Below are positions 1-5,026 of a stretch of 5,026 nucleotides of DNA, piece by piece. A program made the translations under genes and the position numbers. The stretch covers positions 1 to 5,026 of the forward strand of contig JAGWVO010000285.1 in the NCBI GenBank assembly GCA_018970845.1, given 5' to 3'. A model generated the notes under the pieces. The model made no database searches. It was not told where the DNA came from and worked only from the letters and a program-made list of their open reading frames with translations. Source of the DNA: Planctomycetota bacterium (GTDB lineage Bacteria > Planctomycetota > Planctomycetia > Gemmatales > Gemmataceae). The first letter of the stretch is position 1; every line of letters starts with the position of its first letter.

Positions 1-1
1 C

Positions 2-1039
2 GAGATGGAGAAGGGGGCTGGACAGGCGGGGCGACCCGTTCCCAAGGGAGTCCAGGAATTGGCTGGCAGGCTTGCCAAGGAACTGCTTGGGCAAAGCGGA
101 ACTCGGTTGGAGGGGATCGAACTGGCCGGAGCCTTTCGCGTGGAGGCGGACCGCTTGGCTACGATCCTTGCCGACAGGTCCTTGCCGGAGCAACTACGAA
201 TGGCGGCGCTCAGGGCCCTAGGCGGCAATGTCGGCAGCGGGAGGGAACCCGTATTCTCCACCGTTCTGTCTGATTCAGATGCCCCGGTTGCCCTGAGGCA
301 GGAATGCGGCCTGAGTCTGGTGAGGTCGGATAATCCGGCCGCGCGGAAGTCGGCCACGGAAGCCCTCACCGGGTTGCCGTCCGGACTTCAGGATGCCATG
401 GCGCGGGAATTGGCCATTCGCCGGGATGGTTGCGCGGAACTGATCGAGATGGTTGCCCGCGGCAAGGTTTCCGCCCGTGTGCTCACCGACAGGGTTGTCG
501 CCTCACGAATCGACGCCCTCAAGGACAAGGCCTTGTCTGAAAAGACAAAATCTCTTTCGGCGGGGTTGCCGGCGGTGGATGCCGCGCTCGTCGGAAAAAT
601 CGCGGCGGTCCGTGCCGCGGCGTCAAGTCCCGGCAGCAAGGCCCAAGGCGCCGAGTTGTTTTCCCGGCATTGCGCGGCCTGCCATCAGGTGGCCGGAAAG
701 GGAGCCAAGGTGGGCCCGCAGTTGGATGGCGTCGCTGCCCGCGGGCTTGAACGCCTTGCCGAGGACATTTTTGATCCCAACCGGAATGTCGACCAGGCGT
801 TTCGCACGACGGTGGTTTCACTCAAGGATGGCAGGGTGGTCTCTGGATTGCTTTTGAGGCAGGAAGGGCAAACGATCGTCCTGGCCGATGCCATGGGCAA
901 GGAAGTTGTCGTCAAGTTGGATGAAATTGAGGAAAGGAAGATCTCGCCGCTATCCCCCATGCCCGCCGGGCTTGCGGACCGTCTTGCCCCGCGGGATCTT
1001 GTTGACTTGATGGCTTACCTGGCATCCCCGGGGGGGTGA
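2..1039 (+). CDS. PVC-type heme-binding c-type cytochrome protein, C-terminal part (5' end outside window)
   Basis: This is the 3' part of a probably much larger secreted or periplasmic protein. The frame is open to the left edge and the ATG at 5 has no visible ribosome binding site, so it is probably internal. Counting from that ATG, residues about 40-190 are alanine- and leucine-rich helices resembling HEAT-like repeats. A c-type heme site follows, with C223, C226 and H227 in the motif CAACH and then a GPQLDG stretch. M319, in a SPMPAGL context, is the likely distal heme ligand, and the protein ends in DLMAYLASPGG. This order (heme motif, 'GP.L', 'DGRVVSGLL', distal SxMP, 'L.AYL') matches the Pirellula/Verrucomicrobium putative heme-binding domain, often found behind a membrane-bound dehydrogenase-type beta-propeller. 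Such proteins are thought to pass electrons from periplasmic oxidations, but the substrate cannot be told from this fragment. It runs opposite to the oxidase operon, so a joint function is not implied. Confidence 0.85.
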   Translation, partial: EMEKGAGQAGRPVPKGVQELAGRLAKELLGQSGTRLEGIELAGAFRVEADRLATILADRSLPEQLRMAALRALGGNVGSGREPVFSTVLSDSDAPVALRQECGLSLVRSDNPAARKSATEALTGLPSGLQDAMARELAIRRDGCAELIEMVARGKVSARVLTDRVVASRIDALKDKALSEKTKSLSAGLPAVDAALVGKIAAVRAAASSPGSKAQGAELFSRHCAACHQVAGKGAKVGPQLDGVAARGLERLAEDIFDPNRNVDQAFRTTVVSLKDGRVVSGLLLRQEGQTIVLADAMGKEVVVKLDEIEERKISPLSPMPAGLADRLAPRDLVDLMAYLASPGG

Positions 1040-1254
1040 TCAATTCCGGTGCGGGTGGCGGCGTAGCCCAGCGCGCATGTCATGAAGGCCGGGGCACCGA
1101 TGAGCATGGCGATGCTCAGCCCGTAGGCGACGGCCTCGCCTCCCGTTTGCGCGCCATCTTCGTCGGGGGGAGTGTCCCCAGCACAACTCGGGCAACCATG
1201 GGCCAGGGCGGCCGAAACGAAAAGGGCCATCATGGTCCATACCCAACGCTTCAT
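1015..1254 (-). CDS. small CPxC-containing membrane or exported protein, last gene of the oxidase operon
   Basis: A 79-residue protein of unknown function. The ATG at 1254 is chosen because a GAGGGG ribosome binding site lies 9 bases upstream, immediately after the SCO-DUF420 stop codon, and because the protein then begins with a typical signal sequence: MKRW, then a hydrophobic stretch to about residue 18 ending in ALA. Right after it comes H19-G-C21-P-S-C24, a possible metal-binding or redox pair. An acidic linker (about 27-40) follows, then a second hydrophobic segment (about 41-62, containing C60) and a short polar tail. If the first segment is cleaved, the Cys pair sits at the mature N-terminus outside the membrane, with one helix as anchor. 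From memory, small proteins with a signal, a CPxC motif and one C-terminal helix occur near SCO and oxidase genes in planctomycetes. Position and cysteines suggest a copper or thiol role in oxidase assembly, which is inference. Its 3' end overlaps the opposing heme protein by 25 bases. Confidence 0.7.
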   Translation of the reverse strand: MKRWVWTMMALFVSAALAHGCPSCAGDTPPDEDGAQTGGEAVAYGLSIAMLIGAPAFMTCALGYAATRTGIDHPPGDAR

Positions 1255-1263
1255 GGCGTCTTT

Positions 1264-1269
1264 CCCCTC
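1264..1269 (-). promoter_or_regulatory. ribosome binding site of the small CPxC gene
   Basis: Minus-strand GAGGGG, overlapping the TGA stop of the SCO-DUF420 gene, lies 9 bases before the ATG at 1254. It supports the 79-residue start over the longer frame reaching 1320, which would lie inside the SCO-DUF420 coding end and would bury the signal peptide. Confidence 0.55.
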
Positions 1270-2368
1270 AATTCCACCCCGCCGCCCCGGGAAGGCGGTA
1301 TAGCATCCAATAAACCACAACGCCCGTCACGGCGACATACAACCACGACGGAAAGACCCAGCGGGCCAGGGCCTTGTGGCGCCTGAGGGACTCCCCGCCC
1401 CTCAGGCCCAACGACGCCACCACAAGCGCCATGGGAGTCACGACGATGGCCAGCACCGTGTGTGTCAGCAGGATCGCCAAATATCCGTAGAGCACCTCGG
1501 GTGGCGCGAGGGGCGCGCGGGAGGCGAACGATGTGGCCACTCCATGCTTGAGGAAAATGTGGTAAATCAGGTACGAGGCCAAGAACACGGCCGAGGCAAC
1601 GATCGCGCCGATCATGAGCGCGCCATGAAGTTCGCGCTTGCCTGCCTTGATCGCCACTAGAGCCACCACTAACAGCACTCCCGCCAATCCGTTGAGAAAC
1701 GCGTTGAGTTCCGCCGAAGGAATGAACCAGTGAAACCATGGCCTTTCGCGGAGAAGCATGTCCACCTGCGCGCGAAGCGCGCGCTGTTCGGTGGCAAATG
1801 TTTCCGCGGCCTCGAGGGGATTGGCCAGCCCGGGAAACCGCGAACGGATGAATCCTTCCCTGTCGATCAGCACCAGCTTGAGTGGGTGGGTGATATCCTT
1901 GCCGGTGGGCATGGAATCATCCCTGCTGATGGCCATCTGGAAGCCGTCGGTCACCAGTTTGTCCAACGAGGGCTTGTCTCCCCTGAGGAAAAGCCAACGG
2001 GCAGGGTCGGCGCCAAAGTGCGTCGCATAGCGGTTGAGTTCGCCGGCATCGTCCCGGTCGGGATCGACCGTGAAGGTGATAAAAAGCAGGTCCTTGCGAT
2101 CCTTGAGCCGGTCTTGCAGGGCCTTGATCGACTCAGCGACCTGGGGACATCCAAGGGTGCAACGGGTGAAGAGAAAGGAGGCGATCCAAACCTTTCCCTT
2201 CAAGTCGGCGAGGCTCACCGGATGGCCTTGGGAATCGACCATCGAAAATTCCGGGGCCATTCGCTCGGCGGGGCCTGGAGGCTCGCCACCGCGCCAGGCA
2301 TTGCAACCGGCCGAAAGCAGTGCGGCCATCGTTGCGATGGCCAAGCTGGTCCGGTGAGTCAGAACCAT
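1268..2368 (-). CDS. SCO1/SenC copper chaperone fused to a DUF420 membrane domain
   Basis: A 366-residue two-domain protein for cytochrome c oxidase maturation. Residues 1-22 form a lipoprotein signal ending in LSAGC (C22 the lipidated cysteine). Residues about 37-205 are a SCO thioredoxin fold: C70 and C74 in FTRCTLGCP, the 'TVDP' strand near 100-103, and H161 in DITHPLK, which together are the known Cu ligand set of SCO proteins. From about 210 a polytopic domain follows with helices near 223-240, 250-271, 292-318 and 337-357. Histidines H248, H270, H303 and H331 and the ending 'P.WLYVAVTGVVVYW' fit DUF420, the family of Bacillus YozB/CtaM needed for oxidase activity. SCO likely loads CuA of subunit II; the role of DUF420 is less clear. 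The ATG at 2368 is preferred because the signal peptide starts there and it overlaps the upstream stop by 10 bases. No Shine-Dalgarno is evident, so translation is probably coupled. A TTG at 2401 is a weaker alternative. Confidence 0.92.
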   Translation of the reverse strand: MVLTHRTSLAIATMAALLSAGCNAWRGGEPPGPAERMAPEFSMVDSQGHPVSLADLKGKVWIASFLFTRCTLGCPQVAESIKALQDRLKDRKDLLFITFTVDPDRDDAGELNRYATHFGADPARWLFLRGDKPSLDKLVTDGFQMAISRDDSMPTGKDITHPLKLVLIDREGFIRSRFPGLANPLEAAETFATEQRALRAQVDMLLRERPWFHWFIPSAELNAFLNGLAGVLLVVALVAIKAGKRELHGALMIGAIVASAVFLASYLIYHIFLKHGVATSFASRAPLAPPEVLYGYLAILLTHTVLAIVVTPMALVVASLGLRGGESLRRHKALARWVFPSWLYVAVTGVVVYWMLYRLPGAAGWN

Positions 2369-2658
2369 GCGAGCACCATGTCGGGTGTCAGGCACAGGCA
2401 AAGAACGGTCCCAAGCAACAGGATAGGAACGGAGAGGAGGGCCACTGTTCCCCCTTCATGGGAAAGCTCAAAGGAAAAGGCGACGGATATGGCAAGGGCC
2501 CCTGCCAGGCAGCAGGCGCCAATCAACGGAGGCCATGGACCGGAAGGAATGAATCCCAGGGCGCAGCAGGCCATCAGCGACATGAGAAAGGCGATGCAGG
2601 ACCCCGGGGCCAGGCTTGCGGCCATTGGGAAGGATTTGGTTTCCGAAGGATTGTTCAT
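2359..2658 (-). CDS. small three-helix membrane protein, probable cytochrome c oxidase subunit IV
   Basis: A 99-residue, strongly hydrophobic protein with three predicted membrane helices (about 19-38, 43-63 and 71-91) and a short polar N-terminus. Size, helix number and position directly after subunit III fit the small bacterial subunit IV of caa3/aa3 oxidases, which packs against the core and has no cofactor. The sequence itself has no motif I can firmly assign, so the family name rests mostly on context. It is unusually rich in cysteine (C21, C31-C32, C49-C50, C87, C89), placed within or at the ends of the helices. The start is firm: a perfect AAGGAGG sits 6 bases before the ATG. The gene starts 15 bases after the subunit III stop, and its end overlaps the SCO-DUF420 start. 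Confidence 0.7.
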   Translation of the reverse strand: MNNPSETKSFPMAASLAPGSCIAFLMSLMACCALGFIPSGPWPPLIGACCLAGALAISVAFSFELSHEGGTVALLSVPILLLGTVLCLCLTPDMVLAWF

Positions 2659-2664
2659 GCCGCG

Positions 2665-2671
2665 CCTCCTT
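2665..2671 (-). promoter_or_regulatory. strong ribosome binding site of the subunit IV-like gene
   Basis: Read on the minus strand this is AAGGAGG, a full match to the anti-Shine-Dalgarno core, 6 bases before the ATG at 2658. It lies in the 15-base gap after the subunit III stop, and is the best ribosome binding site in the operon. It fixes the start of a small gene that has little sequence identity of its own. Confidence 0.85.
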
Positions 2672-2673
2672 GG

Positions 2674-3573
2674 TCAAAGCAGATAAATCACGGGAAAAAC
2701 AACCAGCCAAACCATGTCGACAAAGTGCCAGTACAAGGAGACATTCGAAAGGTAGGGGAGGTGCTCTTGAGTCAACGCCCCGCGGACTCCCCTGACCAGC
2801 AATCCCAGCAGGAAGATGAGGCCGATGACGAGATGCAGGGCGTGACAGCCCGTGATCAGGAAGTAGCAGGATGCCCACAGGTTTCCATGTGCGGCAACGG
2901 CTGGAAGCCGGGCGGGGCTTTCATGTCCGCCATCGCCGGCATGGGATTGGATTTCACGAACCCGCTGGGCGACCATGCCGGGCGTGAGCCTTCGGGCATC
3001 CATGTCCTTGAGGAGATCCACCTCGAGGGAAAGATGCGGCGACAATTGGCCTGGCGGAGACTTGGCCAACGGACGGGCGTCTGATTCGAGGCGGGCCTTC
3101 ACATCCTCCACGAACGCGAAACCGGCGGCGGTGTCGTAGCGGGCCCTGGCCTGGCTGCCATCGGGGTGGAGTTCACCAATGCGTCCGGGCAGCAAGCCGT
3201 GGGTGATTTTCTGGTAATACTCGTACCCCTTGATTCCTATGAAAGCCGTGCCGAGCAGCAGCGAGGCCGCGATGGCCCGGGTCGCCCCGCCGGAGGATCC
3301 CGCCGCCAGCAAACGGCACGCCAGCATGGCCGCCGCGCTGCTGGCGACGAGGATGATCGTGTTGGCAAGCCCCAGCATTGGTTCGACATGGACATCGGCG
3401 GCCTTTGGCCAGGGAATGCCGTCGCGGGCGACGGCGCCTGCCCTCAGAACGAGGAACGATGCCAGCAGTGCCGTGAAGAACATCACCTCCGTGCCCAGGA
3501 ACACGAGCAGGGCGAAGCGTGCGGCATCAGGCCTGACGGGGCGCGGGGAACTGGAAGGGCCGGTCTGCATCAT
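2674..3573 (-). CDS. ctaE: cytochrome c oxidase subunit III with a long loop insertion
   Basis: A 299-residue integral membrane subunit of an aa3-type heme-copper oxidase. It binds no metal and is thought to stabilise proton uptake in subunit I. The family is clear from FLGTEVMFF (E29) in the first helix, LANT at 69-72, KGYEYY at 115-120, TGCHALH (H244, H247) and the C-terminal YWHFVDMVWLVVFPVIYLL. Five helices are predicted (about 20-43, 66-89, 98-118, 232-258 and 279-298), as in the short bacterial form that lacks the two extra N-terminal helices. Between KGYEYY and the fourth helix lies a hydrophilic stretch of about 100 residues (129-228), where most homologues have a short loop. The start is the first of two tandem ATG codons: GGAGGAG lies 5 bases upstream, and this ATG overlaps the ctaB stop as ATGA. 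The second ATG (3570), 8 bases from the same site, is also possible. The catalytic subunit I is not in the window. Confidence 0.95.
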   Translation of the reverse strand: MMQTGPSSSPRPVRPDAARFALLVFLGTEVMFFTALLASFLVLRAGAVARDGIPWPKAADVHVEPMLGLANTIILVASSAAAMLACRLLAAGSSGGATRAIAASLLLGTAFIGIKGYEYYQKITHGLLPGRIGELHPDGSQARARYDTAAGFAFVEDVKARLESDARPLAKSPPGQLSPHLSLEVDLLKDMDARRLTPGMVAQRVREIQSHAGDGGHESPARLPAVAAHGNLWASCYFLITGCHALHLVIGLIFLLGLLVRGVRGALTQEHLPYLSNVSLYWHFVDMVWLVVFPVIYLL

Positions 3574-4556
3574 CGCGACTCCTCCAAGGTGATGACGGGA
3601 GGTTGTTGATCGGGCCGGACGCGAAGGAGCGGATCGAGAAGCCAGGCGCCCAGCACCAGCGGGAGATGCAGGAGGGAGGCCCGAAGCGCGAACCGCGCCC
3701 GTTGGTCGGTCGGTTGGAACGCGAAGCGGATGGCCGAGCGAAGGAAGATTCCCCCGGCCAGCAGGCTCGCCCCGAGAAAAAGCGGGCCCGGCCTGAGGTT
3801 GGGCGGAAGCAGGACGGCCGGCAGCGATGAAACCACCAGCAGGGCCAGGCAGTAGAGAACCATTTGCCTTGAGGTGCGGCCACCCGAAGGGTCGTTCACG
3901 GTGATCATGCGCAGGCCGGCGGCCTCGTACTGGTTACGGTACATCCAGGCGATGGAAAGGAAGTGGGGGATTTGCCATACAAACAGGATGGCGAAAAGAA
4001 GCCAAGCGGTGGCGTCCCACTCGCCCGTTATGGCGAGATAGCCGAGGACGGGCGGCATGGCCCCCGGCACCGCGCCGACAAGTGTGTTCACGGCGCTGAC
4101 GCGCTTGAGCGGCGTGTAAACAAGAACATAGCCGAACAAGGTAAGCAACGCCGCGAAGGCCGCGTTCAGCCCTCGCGACGAGGCCATGAGGTAGCCCAGC
4201 CCGGCGACGGAGAGGATGACTCCAAACGCTGTGGAAGCCCCCAGCCCAACCCGTCCCGTCGGCAGGGGCCTCGTGCGGGTGCGGACCATCAGGGCGTCGC
4301 TGGCTTTTTCCAACACCTGGTTCAGCACGCTGGCCCCGGCGGCCACCAGGCTCGTGCCGATGACAGCATGGGCAAGCATGGCCCACGATCCGAGTTCGGG
4401 GCGGGTTTGCCAGGCAAGGCCCGCACCCGCGGCGACACTGAATATGACGAGGGTGGCGACGCGCGGTTTGGTGAGCTCAAACAAAGCCAGCAAATAGGCG
4501 CTGCCCGTCGATGGGCGGGGCGCCGAGGCCGCCATGTTGATGGAGGGGGTGTTCAC
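3570..4556 (-). CDS. ctaB: protoheme IX farnesyltransferase (heme O synthase)
   Basis: A membrane prenyltransferase of the UbiA family that transfers a farnesyl group from farnesyl diphosphate to the vinyl group of heme B, giving heme O, the precursor of heme A. In the 328-residue product, LTKPRV (28-33) opens the first helix. The first polyprenyl-diphosphate site is N79-xxx-E83-xxx-D87 followed by MVRTRTRPLPTGR (90-102). YTPLKR (147-152) with N157, then VWQIPHF (193-199) and NQYEAAGLRM (208-217), complete the CtaB signature, with about nine hydrophobic helices in all. The start is taken as GTG at 4556 because it overlaps the preceding heme A synthase stop as GTGA and has GGGGGA 5 bases upstream. 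The ATG at 4535 (seven codons in) has no ribosome binding site but is possible. The frame stays open far to the right, but that part lies opposite-frame inside the heme A synthase gene and is not coding. The gene ends in the ATGA overlap with subunit III. Confidence 0.95.
   Translation of the reverse strand: MNTPSINMAASAPRPSTGSAYLLALFELTKPRVATLVIFSVAAGAGLAWQTRPELGSWAMLAHAVIGTSLVAAGASVLNQVLEKASDALMVRTRTRPLPTGRVGLGASTAFGVILSVAGLGYLMASSRGLNAAFAALLTLFGYVLVYTPLKRVSAVNTLVGAVPGAMPPVLGYLAITGEWDATAWLLFAILFVWQIPHFLSIAWMYRNQYEAAGLRMITVNDPSGGRTSRQMVLYCLALLVVSSLPAVLLPPNLRPGPLFLGASLLAGGIFLRSAIRFAFQPTDQRARFALRASLLHLPLVLGAWLLDPLLRVRPDQQPPVITLEESR
3579..3585 (-). promoter_or_regulatory. ribosome binding site of subunit III, inside the end of ctaB
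   Basis: Minus-strand GGAGGAG lies 5 bases before the ATG at 3573 and 8 bases before the tandem ATG at 3570. It is embedded in the last codons of ctaB. Together with the ATGA overlap it indicates that subunit III can be initiated by ribosomes finishing ctaB. Confidence 0.75.
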
Positions 4557-5026
4557 TGGAATCCCCCGGCGGGCATCGGGCCGGCCAGCAGGGCCGCCGG
4601 CCGCCATGCCCTGATCCATGCCGCGACGCTCAGGGCCAAGTAAGCCGCGCCGATCAACGAGTGCCCCGTCCGCAACAGGGCTTCGCCCGCCGTCCTGGCC
4701 TCGGGCACCAATGGCTTGCCGGTGCCGAACTTCCCGAGCCATGCCTCCACTCCGAGGGTGACTTGGAGAACGAGCGCGGCTGTCAGGATGATCGCGAAAA
4801 CCCTGAGGTGCCTCGCATCCTGCTCCCGGCAAAGCATCGTGGCTTGGCCGAGACCTCCGGCGATGATCACCGCGAAGATGACATGCAGCCTTTGGGCCCA
4901 GCCAGCGCCCTGGTGACGCACGACGACCGCCCACGCCAGTTGGAGAAGTGTCACGGCCACGAGAAGGCCGAAAAACCTGGCCGCCTTGCGGGGCGATTCC
5001 GACGGCGAAAAGCGGAGGCAATCCAT
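4553..5026 (-). CDS. ctaA: heme A synthase (COX15/CtaA family), C-terminal half, reaching the window edge
   Basis: COX15/CtaA oxidises the C8 methyl group of heme O to a formyl group, making heme A for the oxidase; it acts in the membrane just after CtaB. The 157 visible residues hold four hydrophobic segments (about 18-36, 48-64, 76-94 and 121-140). Two histidines lie in the positions expected for one heme pair: H48 in AQRLHVIFA and H122 in RTGHSLIGAAYLAL. VVVRHQGAG (34-42) and LQVTLGVEAW (87-96) also fit the family. A full-length enzyme has eight helices in two such halves, and the sequence here resembles the second half. The ATG falls on the last three bases of the window, so it may be internal to a longer gene or a real start of a half-size protein; upstream sequence is needed to tell. 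The stop overlaps the ctaB GTG start by 4 bases. Direct linkage to ctaB strongly supports the assignment, although the sequence signature alone is moderate. Confidence 0.8.
   Translation of the reverse strand: MDCLRFSPSESPRKAARFFGLLVAVTLLQLAWAVVVRHQGAGWAQRLHVIFAVIIAGGLGQATMLCREQDARHLRVFAIILTAALVLQVTLGVEAWLGKFGTGKPLVPEARTAGEALLRTGHSLIGAAYLALSVAAWIRAWRPAALLAGPMPAGGFQ

Noticed and set aside
1022..1041. CCCC/GGGG inverted repeat at the end of the heme protein gene, considered as a terminator.
   Set aside because: The stem is only four or five pairs, there is no T-run on either strand, and it lies inside coding sequence.
1255..1320. Longer start for the small CPxC protein (101 residues, start at 1320).
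   Set aside because: It would begin inside the SCO-DUF420 gene, place 22 extra residues before a good signal peptide, and ignore the ribosome binding site before 1254.
1251..1739. Minus-strand open frame of 162 residues overlapping the DUF420 domain in another frame.
   Set aside because: The overlapping SCO-DUF420 frame has clear helices and conserved motifs; this frame shows none.
1768..1782. Perfect 6-base inverted repeat of GCGCGC with a GAA loop.
   Set aside because: It is inside the SCO-DUF420 coding sequence, has no T-run, and is explained by Arg and Ala codons in GC-rich DNA.
2369..2401. TTG start at 2401 for the SCO-DUF420 protein.
   Set aside because: The 11 extra residues precede a complete lipoprotein signal that begins at the ATG at 2368, and TTG is a rare start.
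1730..2686. Long plus-strand open frame (318 residues) opposite the SCO-DUF420 and subunit IV-like genes.
   Set aside because: It lies entirely antisense to two supported genes, and its product is low-complexity and charged with no recognisable domain.
2320..3084. Plus-strand open frame of 254 residues opposite subunit III.
   Set aside because: Antisense to conserved subunit III coding sequence; composition (Gly, Gln, Arg and Lys rich) is typical of a shadow frame in GC-rich DNA.
4297..4323. Glu instead of the first Asp in the CtaB NxxxDxxxD site (N79, E83, D87).
   Set aside because: A conservative change that, as far as I recall, is common in CtaB proteins from PVC and some other lineages, so not a sign of lost function.
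3963..4643. Plus-strand open frame of 226 residues opposite ctaB.
   Set aside because: Antisense to the CtaB motifs, no membrane or domain signature, very rich in Arg and Gly.
4557..5021. In-frame extension of the ctaB reading frame to 5021 (483 residues in total).
   Set aside because: The added residues have no CtaB-like or membrane character (charged, arginine- and glycine-rich), and the same bases code for the membrane helices of the heme A synthase in another frame. It is a GC-rich shadow frame.

Overview
This GC-rich window looks like part of the genome of an aerobic bacterium of the PVC group, more likely Verrucomicrobiota than Planctomycetota. The main clue is the plus-strand protein at the left edge. 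It ends in the kind of c-type heme domain (HEAT-like helices, then CxxCH, then a distal 'SPMP' methionine) that is massively expanded in Pirellula/Verrucomicrobium-type genomes. The style of the oxidase proteins agrees with this: a subunit III with a long loop, a CtaB with an NxxxE version of its first motif, and a small CPxC membrane protein. The phylum assignment is inference from recalled families, not a search.

Layout: (1) 2-1039, plus strand, the 3' part of the heme-binding protein, whose beginning lies outside the window. (2) 1015-5026, minus strand, six tightly packed genes read right to left. These are the heme A synthase (COX15/CtaA, at least its C-terminal half, running to the window edge), ctaB (heme O synthase), cytochrome c oxidase subunit III, a small three-helix subunit IV-like protein, a SCO copper chaperone fused to a DUF420 membrane domain, and a 79-residue CPxC membrane protein. 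Junctions are a 4-base GTGA overlap, a 4-base ATGA overlap, a 15-base gap with a perfect AAGGAGG, a 10-base overlap and a 13-base gap, so these are almost certainly one transcription unit. The two units converge and their coding ends overlap by 25 bases. No RNA gene, mobile element, CRISPR array or convincing terminator is visible, and no stretch over 20 bases lacks a gene.

How it works together: the minus-strand genes build an aa3-type (heme A-containing) cytochrome c oxidase. CtaB farnesylates heme B to heme O, and CtaA oxidises heme O to heme A. The SCO domain probably delivers copper to the CuA centre of subunit II, while DUF420 proteins are tied to oxidase maturation in Firmicutes. Subunit III and the subunit IV-like protein are structural. 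Subunits I and II are absent and are expected just beyond the right edge, upstream in the operon. The most interesting points are the SCO-DUF420 fusion, the roughly 100-residue hydrophilic insertion in subunit III, and the unexplained small CPxC membrane protein that closes the operon.
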